Part shown: positions 34,900-43,402 of the stretch, one piece after another
Layout of the letters: the number at the start of each line of letters is the position of its first letter
Numbering within the stretch: position 1 is the stretch's first letter
Source: AP-15 sp963736715
GTDB taxonomy: Bacteria; Pseudomonadota; Alphaproteobacteria; ATCC43930; CGMCC-115725
Direction of reading: 5' to 3'
Assembly: GCA_963736715.1 (NCBI GenBank)
Contig: CAVTQA010000046.1
Location: 388,360-452,359 of the forward strand
DNA: 64,000 nucleotides
Notes under the pieces: model-generated
Database searches by the model: none
The model's input: the letters and a program-made list of their open reading frames with translations, nothing else
What the model was told of the DNA's origin: nothing
Translations under genes and position numbers: made by a program

Positions 34900-35523
34900 A
34901 TGCCTACAAAGTGGCAGCTTTCCGGCGATTATTTTGAAAACTGCAACTGCAGCGTCGTCTGTCCATGCTTGATTTCGCCAGCGCCACCGCTGACCTCGCG
35001 GCCGACCGAGGGTGTCTGCGACGTCGCGCTGGCCTTTCACATCGATAAGGGCAGCTACGGTACGGTCGCGCTCGACGGCCTCAACCTGGCCCTGATTGCG
35101 CACACTCCCGGGCCGATGGCCGACGGAGACTGGACGATCGCCATCTATATTGACGAGCGCGCCAGCGACGAGCAGGCGGCGGCTTTGGGGGCCGTCTTCG
35201 GCGGTGCGGAGGGCGGGCCGATGGCGGCCTTTGCCCCGCTGATCGCCACAAATCTCGGCGTCAAGAAAGTGCCTATAACCTACCAGGTGACCGGCAAGAC
35301 ACGATCGGCCGAGATTGCGGGCGTTATGAACATGTCAGTCGAGCCGCTGCCTAGCCTGCGTGAGAACGAGGAAATCTGGGCGTCTGCCGGCCATCCGATC
35401 GCGCCCGACAGGCTGGCCCTCGCGGTCGGCAGGCCGGGCAGCACCTTCACCGATCACGGAATGCGCTGGAACAATTCCGGCAAGAACGGCCATTACGCGC
35501 CGATAAGCTGGTCCAACCAATAG
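34900..35523 (+). CDS. DUF1326 protein, second copy
   Basis: A 207-residue paralogue of the first DUF1326 protein. It has FENCNCSVVCPC (Cys15, 17, 21, 23), DGLNLALIAHTPGPMADGDW, IDERASDEQAAALGAVFGG, and the end SGKNGHYAPISW. The two copies share the cysteine spacing but are otherwise diverged. GGGAG lies six bases before the ATG. It starts 19 bases after the DUF2182 gene, so the three genes form one operon. The pairing of two DUF1326 proteins with one membrane partner suggests a complex; the role is unknown. Confidence 0.87.
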   Translation: MPTKWQLSGDYFENCNCSVVCPCLISPAPPLTSRPTEGVCDVALAFHIDKGSYGTVALDGLNLALIAHTPGPMADGDWTIAIYIDERASDEQAAALGAVFGGAEGGPMAAFAPLIATNLGVKKVPITYQVTGKTRSAEIAGVMNMSVEPLPSLRENEEIWASAGHPIAPDRLALAVGRPGSTFTDHGMRWNNSGKNGHYAPISWSNQ

Positions 35524-35557
35524 CGCTGCAGGAGGAGATGCGGTCACTTAAGCTCGG

Positions 35558-35995
35558 CTAACCGGGCCGGCGCGGCAGCGAGCGGCGCTCCACCTGAAAT
35601 GTGGGCTGCTTTCTTGGCTGTGGGCGCGGAGTGAAGGTGGCCGGCCTATCGTCATAGCCGTCGCCGGGCCGCGGCATCACGCGGTGCTGCGAGCGCTGCG
35701 GCGCCCCGCCCGCCCGCGGCGTCTTGGCCGTTACTGGACGCTCGCTGATCCGCACATCGAGGTTGTACCCGTCGATTGCTGAGCCGTTCATCGACTCGAC
35801 GGCAAGCTTTGCGGCGCGCTCGGTCGCGATGTCGACAAACCCGTAGCGCAAGCGTTTTCCGGTCGCCGGATCGCGGGCCACCGTAGCGCTCAACACGATG
35901 CCGAAGGCGTCAAAAGCTTCGGCCAGTTGCTCATCGGAGATCTCGGGCGGCAAATTCGCGACAAAGACGTTGCCGCGGAAGTTTTGTGATCTCAT
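35558..35995 (-). CDS. RRM-domain RNA-binding protein
   Basis: A 145-residue protein with one RRM at about residues 6-85. RNP2 is VFVANL and RNP1 is LRYGFVDI, in the layout of bacterial cold-shock-type RRM proteins. The tail is basic, rich in Arg, Pro and Gln (RPQPRKQPTFQVERRSLPRR), and disordered. It binds single-stranded RNA, probably for post-transcriptional control. The ATG at 35995 has AGGGGAG three bases upstream; a longer frame lacks conserved sequence. Confidence 0.88.
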   Translation of the reverse strand: MRSQNFRGNVFVANLPPEISDEQLAEAFDAFGIVLSATVARDPATGKRLRYGFVDIATERAAKLAVESMNGSAIDGYNLDVRISERPVTAKTPRAGGAPQRSQHRVMPRPGDGYDDRPATFTPRPQPRKQPTFQVERRSLPRRPG

Positions 35996-36174
35996 CGGCT
36001 CCCCTGTTCTGGCCCGCCTTTCCCGACGCGACCGCTGTGGGCGCAAGGTGAAGGTACGCGGAGCATTTTGGGAATGTAGACTTTGCAGCGCTGGTTTGCA
36101 GGATCGCGGCGGGTGGCCAATCGCCGCGTCACCCAAAAGGGTTATGCTCGTCGGGCAACCATCGGGAGGGCATC

Positions 36175-37050
36175 ATGATCCCGCGTGAACGCTGCACCTA
36201 TTCGGCAATCGTCGACCGGCCGCCGCTCGTTTTGCCGAACCGCGTCCGGCTCGTCGTCTGGACCATCGTCAATCTCGAATTCTGGGACATCTCGCGGCCG
36301 ATGGCGCGGCAGGTGTTGCCGGCGCCGACCGGCCAGGTGCTTTTGCCGGACGTCCCGAACTGGGCGTGGCACGAATACGGCATGCGGGTCGGGGTATGGC
36401 GTTTCTTCGAGCTGTTTGCGCGACTCGCGATCCGCCCGACCCTCTCCATCAACGCTCGGGTATGCGAGGAGTACGCACGCGTCGCTGGGGCCGCGCGCGA
36501 GGCCGGCTGGGAGTTCATGGGCCACGCCTGGGAGCAGATGCCGATCCACAAGGTCGAGGACCAGTTCGCGATGATCAACCAATCGCTCGGCGTACTCGAG
36601 CGGTTCGCGGGCACGCGGCCGGTCGGCTGGCTCGGGCCGGGGTTGACCGAGACCGAGGACACGCCGGACCTGCTCGCCGCCGCCGGCGTCAAATACATCG
36701 GGGACTGGGTCTATGACGACGAGCCGACGGAAATTCGCACCGCGCACGGCCCGCTCGTCACGTTGCCCTACACGGTCGAGCTCAACGACATCCCGATGAT
36801 GCTCGTCCAGCATCATGAGTTGGCCTACTTCACGCAGCGCTGCATCGACAGCTTCGAGCGGCTCTACCGCGAGGGCGCCGAGCGGGCGAAGATCATGGCG
36901 ATCGCGATCCACCCCTATATCAGCGGGCAACCGCACCGCATCAAATACCTCGAAGCCGTATACGACCATATCAACCGCTACGCCGGCGTCCTGCATTGGA
37001 ACGGCGCCCAGATTCTCGACTGGTACAACACGGCGCGGCAAAAGGACTGA
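36175..37050 (+). CDS. Polysaccharide-deacetylase-family protein, first copy
   Basis: A 291-residue NodB-like (carbohydrate esterase 4 fold) protein related to PuuE-type allantoinases. Motifs include NWAWHEYGMRVGVWR, WEFMGHAWEQM, GWLGPGLTETEDT, DWVYDDEPT, and IAIHPYISGQPHR with the late histidine. It acts on an N-acyl or ureide substrate. Length is normal for the cytoplasmic subgroup, and there is no signal peptide. The start ATG follows CGGGAGGGC. Two bases separate its stop from the start of a paralogue. Confidence 0.85.
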   Translation: MIPRERCTYSAIVDRPPLVLPNRVRLVVWTIVNLEFWDISRPMARQVLPAPTGQVLLPDVPNWAWHEYGMRVGVWRFFELFARLAIRPTLSINARVCEEYARVAGAAREAGWEFMGHAWEQMPIHKVEDQFAMINQSLGVLERFAGTRPVGWLGPGLTETEDTPDLLAAAGVKYIGDWVYDDEPTEIRTAHGPLVTLPYTVELNDIPMMLVQHHELAYFTQRCIDSFERLYREGAERAKIMAIAIHPYISGQPHRIKYLEAVYDHINRYAGVLHWNGAQILDWYNTARQKD

Positions 37051-37052
37051 TC

Positions 37053-37940
37053 ATGGCGGGGCCGATCATGCTGCCGACAGACCGCCTCGACTATTCGCCG
37101 ATTGCGAGCCGGCCCAAGCTCTCGCTTCCGGACGGCGCGCGGCTCGTCGTCTGGATCATCGTCAACGTCGAGGAATGGGACCCGAGGGAGGCCATGCCGC
37201 GGACCGTGCTGACGCCGCCCGCCGGCGGCGCGCCGATGCCCGACATCCCGAACTGGGCGTGGCACGAATACGGCAACCGGGTCGGCTTCTGGCGCATGCT
37301 GGAGGCAATCGACGAGCATCGGATCCGCGCCGTGCTCGCGGTAAACGGGTCGGCAATCCGGCGTTACGAGCCGATCGCCCGCGCCGCGCGCGACCGCGGG
37401 TGGGAATTCATCGGCCACGGCTTTACACAGAAGAACATGCAGAAGGTCGCCGACGAACGCGACGACATCCGCAAGACCGCCGCGGCGATCCGCGATTTCA
37501 CCGGAAAAAACCCGCGCGGCTGGCTGGGACCGGGTCTCACCGAGACCTGGGAGACCCCCGACCTGCTGGTCGAGGAAGGCTACGAGTATGTCTGTGACTG
37601 GGTGCTCGACGACGAGCCCGTGCTGCTCCGGACGCGGACGAAGCCGATCGTCGGCATCCCCTACACGCAGGAATGCAACGATGTTGCAATGATGCTGATC
37701 CAGCATCACAAGGCCGCCGAGTACTACGACCGCGCTGTCGATCAGTTCGACCAGCTCTACCGGGACTCCGCCGCGTCGGCGCGCGTCATGGCGCTGGTTG
37801 TGCATCCTTACATCATGGGCGCGCCGCACCGCCTCAAATACTTCCGCGCCGCCCTTGCCCACATCCGCGCTTATCACGACGTGCTGTTCTGGACCGGCGA
37901 GGAGATCCTCGACTGGTACCGGGCACAGAGCGCGCAATAA
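37053..37940 (+). CDS. Polysaccharide-deacetylase-family protein, second copy
   Basis: A 295-residue paralogue of the preceding protein, with the same motifs: NWAWHEYGNRVGFWRML, WEFIGHGFTQKN, GWLGPGLTETWETP, DWVLDDEPV, LVVHPYIMGAPHR. The tandem pair probably arose by duplication and may form a heteromer or act on two related substrates. The ATG at 37053 lies two bases past the upstream stop. Residues around the metal site differ slightly (GHG against GHA). Confidence 0.85.
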   Translation: MAGPIMLPTDRLDYSPIASRPKLSLPDGARLVVWIIVNVEEWDPREAMPRTVLTPPAGGAPMPDIPNWAWHEYGNRVGFWRMLEAIDEHRIRAVLAVNGSAIRRYEPIARAARDRGWEFIGHGFTQKNMQKVADERDDIRKTAAAIRDFTGKNPRGWLGPGLTETWETPDLLVEEGYEYVCDWVLDDEPVLLRTRTKPIVGIPYTQECNDVAMMLIQHHKAAEYYDRAVDQFDQLYRDSAASARVMALVVHPYIMGAPHRLKYFRAALAHIRAYHDVLFWTGEEILDWYRAQSAQ

Positions 37941-38423
37941 CTACAATCCTGAATTGCATCAGTAATCGCTCATTGCTGCACCTGCAGCAAATCTGCAGCA
38001 AAGCCTCTTCTTTTGGTTGTGGCACATGTCCGCAGCCGCACATGCGGCGCGCAGAGCTGGATTAGCATGCCGCCGAACGGGGCGGTCTCCGTTGGCCATC
38101 TAACGAATTGCGCTAGAGGCCGATCAGGGCGGCCAACTTCATGCGAACTTCGTGGCACCTCCCCGCGCGCAAGGCGCAAGGCGATCAGGAGCAAGTCTTT
38201 GATATTCCTGGATTCGAGGCAAAGGAAACAGGCGATATCAGGAGGAACGACGGCGGATGGGCAATGGTTGCTTGCATGAGCGAGGCTCCGGGCCAAAACG
38301 AGTCCAACAATATGGGTTCACGATGTGTTCTAGCCAAGGCCGACTGGCTCGCGACGAGCGGTAAAGCGATGTTATGACCGATCGACGTCGCGGAAAGCGT
38401 GGTGACGCAACGCGGAGGACCGG
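37941..38423. other. Gene-free stretch with a small aldehyde dehydrogenase scrap
   Basis: No gene is supported. A plus-strand frame at 38141-38377 is open but has no ribosome site or family match. CTGCACCTGCAGCAAATCTGCAGC near 37977-38000 is a local palindromic patch with repeated CTGCAG. The one recognisable piece is the aldehyde dehydrogenase scrap at 38066-38099. Confidence 0.4.
38066..38099 (-). pseudogene. Aldehyde dehydrogenase scrap 1 (PFGGM motif)
   Basis: The minus strand reads ATGGCCAAC then codons for TETAPFGGM. This looks like the MANDT region of GabD-like aldehyde dehydrogenase joined directly to its STE(V/I)APFGGM region, with about 40 codons deleted. It is short, so on its own it would be weak; the three larger scraps nearby, all minus-strand, support it. 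Confidence 0.45.
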
Positions 38424-38987
38424 ATGCCCGCCTCACACCTTCAGACCCTGCGCGCGATGGCGTACAACAATGCTTGGGCGAACCATCGCTTGCTCGCGGG
38501 CTGTGCCGGATTGACGCAAGCGGAGTTCGAAGCGCCGCGAACGGGGTTTTTCCCGTCGATCCAGGCGACCTTGAACCACATCCTGATCATCGACCGGTTC
38601 TACGTCGATGCGCTCGAGGGTGGCACGCTCGGTCCGGCCGCGTGGGCGAATCCAATCCCCTTTCCCACCGTCTCGGACCTGCGGCCTGCTCAGGCGGCGA
38701 TCGATCGTCGATTGATCGCCTGGTGCGAGGCGCTGGACGAAGCCGGGCCAGATCGGATCATCCGCGTGCACCGCGGCACGCGCGTGCAGACGGAGCGGGC
38801 CGACCGCCTTCTGCTGCACCTCTTCCAGCACCAGATCCATCATCGCGGCCAGGCGCACGCGATGCTCAGCGGCACTGCCGTAGCGCCGCCGCAGCTCGAC
38901 GAGTTCTTCTCGGTCGCAGAGGCGCCGCTGCGCGCCGCCGAGTTCGACGAGCTCGGATGGACCGAGGCGACAATTTGGCAGGAGTAG
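38424..38987 (+). CDS. DinB-family (DUF664-like) four-helix protein
   Basis: A 187-residue protein with the DinB fold pattern: LRAMAYNNAWANHRLLAGC at the start, a central NHILIIDRFYVDAL with the first metal histidine, and HLFQHQIHHRGQAHAML with the later pair. These proteins bind a divalent metal and include thiol-S-transferases; they are unrelated to the polymerase of the same name. The function here is unknown. GACGCAACGCGGAGG precedes the ATG. It lies between two aldehyde dehydrogenase scraps. Confidence 0.87.
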   Translation: MPASHLQTLRAMAYNNAWANHRLLAGCAGLTQAEFEAPRTGFFPSIQATLNHILIIDRFYVDALEGGTLGPAAWANPIPFPTVSDLRPAQAAIDRRLIAWCEALDEAGPDRIIRVHRGTRVQTERADRLLLHLFQHQIHHRGQAHAMLSGTAVAPPQLDEFFSVAEAPLRAAEFDELGWTEATIWQE

Positions 38988-39051
38988 GATCGCCCAACGG
39001 CATTTCGACGAACCGTCAAATCCGACGACCCTGGCGGCCCGCCCGATCTCA

Positions 39052-39318
39052 TTGACTTCGAGGAATTCCTCGATGCTGTACTCGAGCCCCAGTGACCCCC
39101 CAGATGGGGCCGATGCCGCTTTCCTTCATGCCGCCGAACGGTGCGATCTCGGTCGATGCCGACGATGCCGTAATTCGAGCGCCTCGGCGACGCGCCAGAT
39201 GCGCCCCCTCCCTTCCCTCCCCTGCGAGCGGGGAGGGTTAGGGTGGGGGTGTCGTTGGCCATCTTGATGGCCTCGACCATGTCGGTCGTCACATCGGTCA
39301 GCACGAGGTTCATGCCGC
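39052..39318 (-). pseudogene. Aldehyde dehydrogenase scrap 2 (C-terminal part, carries a repeat)
   Basis: The minus strand gives LVLTDVTTDMVEAIKMANDTP, then a family C palindromic repeat, then WRVAEALEYGIVGID, EIAPFGGMKESGIGP and YSIEEFLEV. This is the end of a GabD-like aldehyde dehydrogenase with a deletion before EAIKMAN and the palindromic repeat inserted straight after the MANDT codons. Frames change at the repeat. It is not functional. Confidence 0.75.
39203..39252. repeat. Dispersed palindromic repeat, family C, inside a gene remnant
   Basis: CCCTCCCCTGCGAGCGGGGAG flanked by CCCTCCCTTC and GGTTAGGGTGGGGG. It lies immediately after the MANDT codons of aldehyde dehydrogenase scrap 2, the same position as the copy at 43995-44047 in scrap 4. 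Confidence 0.8.
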
Positions 39319-39380
39319 CTGGATTGACTGGACCAGACACTGGTCCATATTTATGGATTGTCAGGCCAGGAGAGGATCGG

Positions 39381-39638
39381 ATGCGGGTTGCAGTAACCAA
39401 CGCCAAGGGGCAGTTGACGGAATTGATCCGCCGCGCCGAAGCGGGAGAAGAGGTCGTGCTGACCAGGCACGGCCGGGCGGTGGTGCGTCTGGTGCCCGTC
39501 GAAGCCGCCGTGGCACCCGCAGCACGCAAGAAACTGCTCGAAGCGGTACGGTCATCCGGGGCCGCCAGGGCACGCACGGGAGAAAGCGCTGCCAGAAGCC
39601 AGGACTTCCTGTTTGGGCCGGATGGTCTGCCCCGATGA
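39381..39638 (+). CDS. Phd/YefM-type antitoxin
   Basis: An 85-residue protein: MRVAVTNAKGQLTELIRRAE, then GEEVVLTRHGRAVVRLVPVE, the Phd/YefM DNA-binding domain. A basic/Ala linker follows, with the tail SQDFLFGPDGLPR for toxin binding. AGGAGAGGATCGG precedes the ATG. Its stop overlaps the toxin start (ATGA), so the pair is coupled. Antitoxin and toxin together should repress their own promoter. Confidence 0.88.
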   Translation: MRVAVTNAKGQLTELIRRAEAGEEVVLTRHGRAVVRLVPVEAAVAPAARKKLLEAVRSSGAARARTGESAARSQDFLFGPDGLPR

Positions 39639-40024
39639 TTGCCGTCGATACTTCGGCGCTGATGGCGATCGCGCTCGGCGAAACCGGAGCGGATGCCTGC
39701 ATAAGGGTTCTGGAAACCGAGACCGAGGTCATCATTTCCGCGGGAACGGTGGCGGAAGCTCTGATCGTCGCCGACCGGCGCAACGTCAGCGAAGAAATGA
39801 CCCGCCTGATCGACGGGCTAGGCTTTGAGATCGTGTCGGTAACGTCGGCCTCGGCACGCCGCATCGCTGCGGCTTATGCGCGATGGGGGAGGGGCGCGCA
39901 CCCCGCGGGGCTGAATTTTGGCGACTGCTTTTCGTATGAAGTCGCCAAAGAACGCTCCTGCCCGTTGCTCTATGTCGGCGCCGATTTCTCGCAAACCGAT
40001 CTCGAAAGTGCCCTTTCAAACTAA
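39635..40024 (+). CDS. PIN-domain toxin (VapC-like)
   Basis: A 129-residue PIN protein: MIAVDTSALMAIALGE with Asp5, an acidic TVAEALIV, FEIVSVTSASARRIAAAYARW, and LNFGDCFSYEVAKERSCPLLYVG followed by DFSQTD, which supply the later acidic residues. It is a probable ribonuclease, neutralised by the Phd/YefM-type protein. The pair is complete and sits exactly between aldehyde dehydrogenase scraps 2 and 3, which suggests that it entered a gene or a remnant already present. Confidence 0.87.
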   Translation: MIAVDTSALMAIALGETGADACIRVLETETEVIISAGTVAEALIVADRRNVSEEMTRLIDGLGFEIVSVTSASARRIAAAYARWGRGAHPAGLNFGDCFSYEVAKERSCPLLYVGADFSQTDLESALSN

Positions 40025-40460
40025 AGGGCCGAGCCGGCCGATGCCGCTTTTCTTGAAGCGGTAGAGCGGGGCGACGGGGCCGAAGGTCTCCTCCTTGGTG
40101 ATGACCATGTCGGTCGTCACATCGGTCAGCACCGTCGGCTCGAAGAAGCTGCCGCCCCGCCACATGTTGATGGGCGGCGCGCTTGCCGCCGTGTGACGAC
40201 CTTGGCGCCCTTCTTGACGGCGTCGGCGATGTGCGCCTCGACCTTCTGACCGCCTTCTTGTCGATCAGCGGGCCTATGACCGCACCCGGCTCGAACCCGT
40301 CGGCGACTTTCATCGCGCCGGCAGTCTCGGCGAGCCGCTTGGTGAAGGCGTCATAGACGCCGTCCTGCACCAAAATCCGGTTGGCGCAGACGCAGGTCTG
40401 GCCGGCGTTGCGGTATTTCGAGGCGATCGCACCCTTGACCGCCAGTCGTGGTACAGGGGC
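40025..40460 (-). pseudogene. Aldehyde dehydrogenase scrap 3 (central part)
   Basis: The minus strand encodes AVKGAIASKYRNAGQTCVCA (catalytic cysteine region), NRILVQDGVYDAFTKRLAET, and GAVIGPLIDKKAV. After frame changes come GGSFFEPTVLTDVTTDMV and ITKEETFGPVAPLYRFK. It is then joined directly to KSGIG, with about 70 codons deleted. It ends at the PIN-toxin stop. It is the middle of a GabD-like succinate-semialdehyde dehydrogenase, not functional. Confidence 0.78.
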
Positions 40461-40493
40461 GTAGCCGAAAAGCATCTAAACTAGCGGGGCACC

Positions 40494-43025
40494 TCAAGCC
40501 ACCTCATCCGCCGACATTTCCTCTCGTTGCAGGTCCGTCGCTAGTGAAAAGGGTAATGCATCAAAGCACTGCGGCCATTCGAGACCCAGGTGAGACAGCC
40601 AGCGCTGTGCCCTAGCCGGTAGCGGATCGTTATCGGTAGAGGCTGCGATATAGTCATACATCATTTGCACTCGCTCAGCGAGTTCCTGGAACTCTTCGAG
40701 CGAGACGATGCGAAGGTCCTCCGGCGGATGGCATTGGCGAGAAACTGGCAGTATAGGGCCGACGATCGTTTTGTAGAAATTCTCGCCAGAATGCGCTCTC
40801 ATCAGATACTGGACATGATCGTGAAATTGTCCAATATCACCAGTCTTCTGATATTGGGAATTTAGCTTTTTGTCCGTCTTGGCCTCCAAGGCGAGACCTG
40901 TCTTCGAGGCGGAGTGACGCCAGAGAACATCTGGACCCGTCCTCTTTGGTTTGTCGTTATCCGGCCGCGATGCCGTAAGCCCAAGCAAACTCCCGAGTTC
41001 TGCCAATGCCGCCTCAGCGGGTTTGGTGTCCTCGCCGTAGACAAGATCCCGCTTCACCATTGCCAACCTTTTCTGGACATTGACGGGGTTTCGTGCCAAC
41101 GCGCCGACCGCCTCGGCCTGAGGTCCCGGTGCCTCGGAGGATCCAACTGATAGTGCAGATCCGCTCGAGATGCTGGGTCGGCCCAATTGCCCGCGTTCAT
41201 TTGCAGCGGCTATGTAGGAGCGCAGTGCCGGCGCGCGTTGTCCCAGTCTTTCCTGTGCAAAACCCGTCCAATGGAGATACCAGGCAGCGAGGGCACGGTC
41301 GTAGGGCTCTACTTCGTTGGCAAGCAAGGCGAGTTCCCGCGCGGCGTCTGCGAAGTTTCCCTGCCAAAGCAGTCCGAAAGCTTCATTCTCTCGACCCGCA
41401 GCCGCGACAAGCCAATCTGCTGGAGCAGGACGTGCCTCTACATCATAGCCGCCAATGGTGTTATAAAGGCGGTCCCAGTCGGGGTCACCGACAAATATAC
41501 CATCAATCAGGTCGCAGTAGGAAGTTTTACCCATTTTTACGAGATCGTGAAGTTGAATGGCGAGCTGAAGCTGCCGTTGAAGCAATTCCGGCAGGTAAGA
41601 CTGATTCTGCGGGGCTCGCACCCAGTTCTGAAGATCGCTGCCGCACAACACGACGACGCCGTGGTCCGTGTTGCTGCGAAAGATACGACCTATTGCTTGA
41701 GTGACCCGGATTGCCGTCGAAGAGGCACGGAGCCCTCCAAGGTGCAGGATCTCGTCCGCAAAGCGGTCGATCAGGAAGGAGCCGAGCGGCAGTCCGTCGA
41801 GCACAAGGACTCGACACGAATCCCCCGGCAGGTCAATGCCGTCATAGCGGGCTGCCATCACCAATTTCTCTGGGGGCCGCGCCAGTTTGAATTCCTCAAC
41901 TCCTTTATGTCCGGTTCCGCCGTCGTATAAGATTGCATCATCGGTCCAGTGTTGGGCGCGGGTTCCAGACGCGGTAATTATGCAAGCCTTGTGGTCCCGT
42001 ATGAGCTCTTTTACCCAGTCTCGTTGCTTGTCGTCTGTTTCGCCAGGAGCAAACACCAAAAGTCGTTGCGCCTCTCCGGACTTCCCACCGGGGCGGATGA
42101 CGTGAGAGGCACGGGGGCCAAAGGTACGGGCGAATTGTGCCGGCGAAGGCAGGGTTGCGGTCATGTAGATAATTCGCGGGCACCCCGATAATTGTGTTAA
42201 AGCACTGATTGGTGACACCACAGGTGTAATTTCGACACGCGAAGCTGACATGAGCACGCAGCAGCGGTCAATTCGATCCATTAGGTGCTCCCACGCAAAG
42301 AGGGTACTTCGTTCCTGGGCGATACCTCCGTCCACAAGGATCTTCGTCAGTTGCTGCCATTTCCGATTTAGCTCGAACGCCGGGACGAAGAGCAGCGGCA
42401 TGGGATCGCCGGCCAGGAGGGCCGCGAGTTGTTGCCGTTGCCCGGCGGTCTCCAGGTACTGGCGAAATAGGGCTATCACCTTATCGAAGAGCGGAGTACC
42501 CGACGCGAGCCTAAGCGTGAAGGAAGAGCGAATGCTGGGAGAGGCAACATGGGCGTCGTCCAGGATCATTGCTGCAAGGCTTTCCCGGCGGAAGATACTC
42601 TTACCGTTACATAGAGCAGCGTAATTTGTTACGCATGGACCCCGGGCCTCGCGAAATACATCTTGGTCGTGCCACGACCCTCCGTAATAGGCCGCCGTTT
42701 CCAGATCGCAGGCTTTAGCTTGAAGCCTTGTCTGTTCAATAAGTTGGATCGTGGGACAGACGTAAAGGACGTTGCCATTAATCTCGTTTACCATCGATTG
42801 TGCAATGAGCAGGGCGATCAATGTCTTTCCGCCGCCGGTGTTCATTTCTAGGACCGTTCGTGGCTCGTGCGGCTTCGCATACCACTGGCGTAGCGCGGCA
42901 GCCTGAGGCTCCCATATATTTTCGACCCCACCCCTTAATGTTAGACTCCTAAAGATTTCCTCTGGATCAGTCAGACGTTGCCTTTTACGAGGCGTGAGCG
43001 TCAGACTCGCGAGTTTCCCTGTCAT
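40494..43025 (-). CDS. DEAD/DEAH-type helicase with C-terminal PD-(D/E)XK nuclease signature
   Basis: An 843-residue protein. A superfamily 2 helicase core has Walker A MNTGGGKT (K67), a DDAH box at 156-159, TATLP at about 289 and motif VI QAIGRIFRS at about 443. A helical middle follows. Near the C-terminus GPDVLW (D699), then LALEAKTDKK (E714, K716) and KTGDIGQFHDH fit a PD-(D/E)XK nuclease. Such fusions are typical of antiphage or DNA-processing proteins; the role is inference. GAGGAGAG lies six bases before the ATG. Lower GC and codon use unlike the neighbours suggest transfer. Aldehyde dehydrogenase scraps lie on both sides. Confidence 0.82.
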   Translation of the reverse strand: MTGKLASLTLTPRKRQRLTDPEEIFRSLTLRGGVENIWEPQAAALRQWYAKPHEPRTVLEMNTGGGKTLIALLIAQSMVNEINGNVLYVCPTIQLIEQTRLQAKACDLETAAYYGGSWHDQDVFREARGPCVTNYAALCNGKSIFRRESLAAMILDDAHVASPSIRSSFTLRLASGTPLFDKVIALFRQYLETAGQRQQLAALLAGDPMPLLFVPAFELNRKWQQLTKILVDGGIAQERSTLFAWEHLMDRIDRCCVLMSASRVEITPVVSPISALTQLSGCPRIIYMTATLPSPAQFARTFGPRASHVIRPGGKSGEAQRLLVFAPGETDDKQRDWVKELIRDHKACIITASGTRAQHWTDDAILYDGGTGHKGVEEFKLARPPEKLVMAARYDGIDLPGDSCRVLVLDGLPLGSFLIDRFADEILHLGGLRASSTAIRVTQAIGRIFRSNTDHGVVVLCGSDLQNWVRAPQNQSYLPELLQRQLQLAIQLHDLVKMGKTSYCDLIDGIFVGDPDWDRLYNTIGGYDVEARPAPADWLVAAAGRENEAFGLLWQGNFADAARELALLANEVEPYDRALAAWYLHWTGFAQERLGQRAPALRSYIAAANERGQLGRPSISSGSALSVGSSEAPGPQAEAVGALARNPVNVQKRLAMVKRDLVYGEDTKPAEAALAELGSLLGLTASRPDNDKPKRTGPDVLWRHSASKTGLALEAKTDKKLNSQYQKTGDIGQFHDHVQYLMRAHSGENFYKTIVGPILPVSRQCHPPEDLRIVSLEEFQELAERVQMMYDYIAASTDNDPLPARAQRWLSHLGLEWPQCFDALPFSLATDLQREEMSADEVA

Positions 43026-43048
43026 TCGTTGCCTCTCCTCTAACTCGC

Positions 43049-43265
43049 TATGCCTCGCTCAGTGAGAGCAAAATAGTCTTCTGCCACGCATAACCGGCCT
43101 TATCGAATTTGCTTCGTTTCATTTGGTCTAAGTTACCAAGTTTTCTTGGCCAAATTACGGCCGTTTGGAAGATCGAAGGATTGGACGGGCTGAACGTCTC
43201 CTCCGTTGCCAGCACTTTCGGCGGGAAGTAGGTGTCGATCCTCGTCCGAGGTTCAGGGCGTCCGC
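43049..43265 (-). pseudogene. C-terminal fragment of an unrecognised protein
   Basis: The minus strand reads RTRIDTYFPPKVLATEETFS, then IFQTAVIWPRKLGNLDQMKR, and ends QKTILLSLSEA, stopping 23 bases before the helicase start. It looks like the real end of a protein, but its upstream part is replaced by a toxin remnant. I do not recognise it. It may be the lost first gene of the helicase module, cut by recombination. Confidence 0.35.
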
Positions 43266-43402
43266 TCAGCGATGCCCCGCATTTCGTGCGACGACTTCTT
43301 GAATGCGCGCTACGATTTTGCAGCGGTGGTCGGATTGCCCGACCGGTTGTAATAGGCGGCAATTTGCCGAAGATCGGCGATGGCGCTTCGAATATTCTAC
43401 CC
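43266..43402 (-). pseudogene. RelE/ParE-type toxin remnant, frameshifted
   Basis: Following the antitoxin gene on the minus strand, one frame gives IADLRQIAAYYNRSGNPTTA and the next gives IVARIQEVVARNAGHR then stop. Together they match the first half of ParE/RelE-superfamily toxins. The first residues are also damaged and the C-terminal half is missing. It is not functional. Confidence 0.6.

Noticed and set aside
38141..38377. Small plus-strand gene of 78 codons
   Set aside because: No ribosome site and no family match; the region has unrelated scraps.
41093..41930. Plus-strand frames inside the helicase gene
   Set aside because: The helicase motifs on the minus strand are continuous; these frames are shadows.
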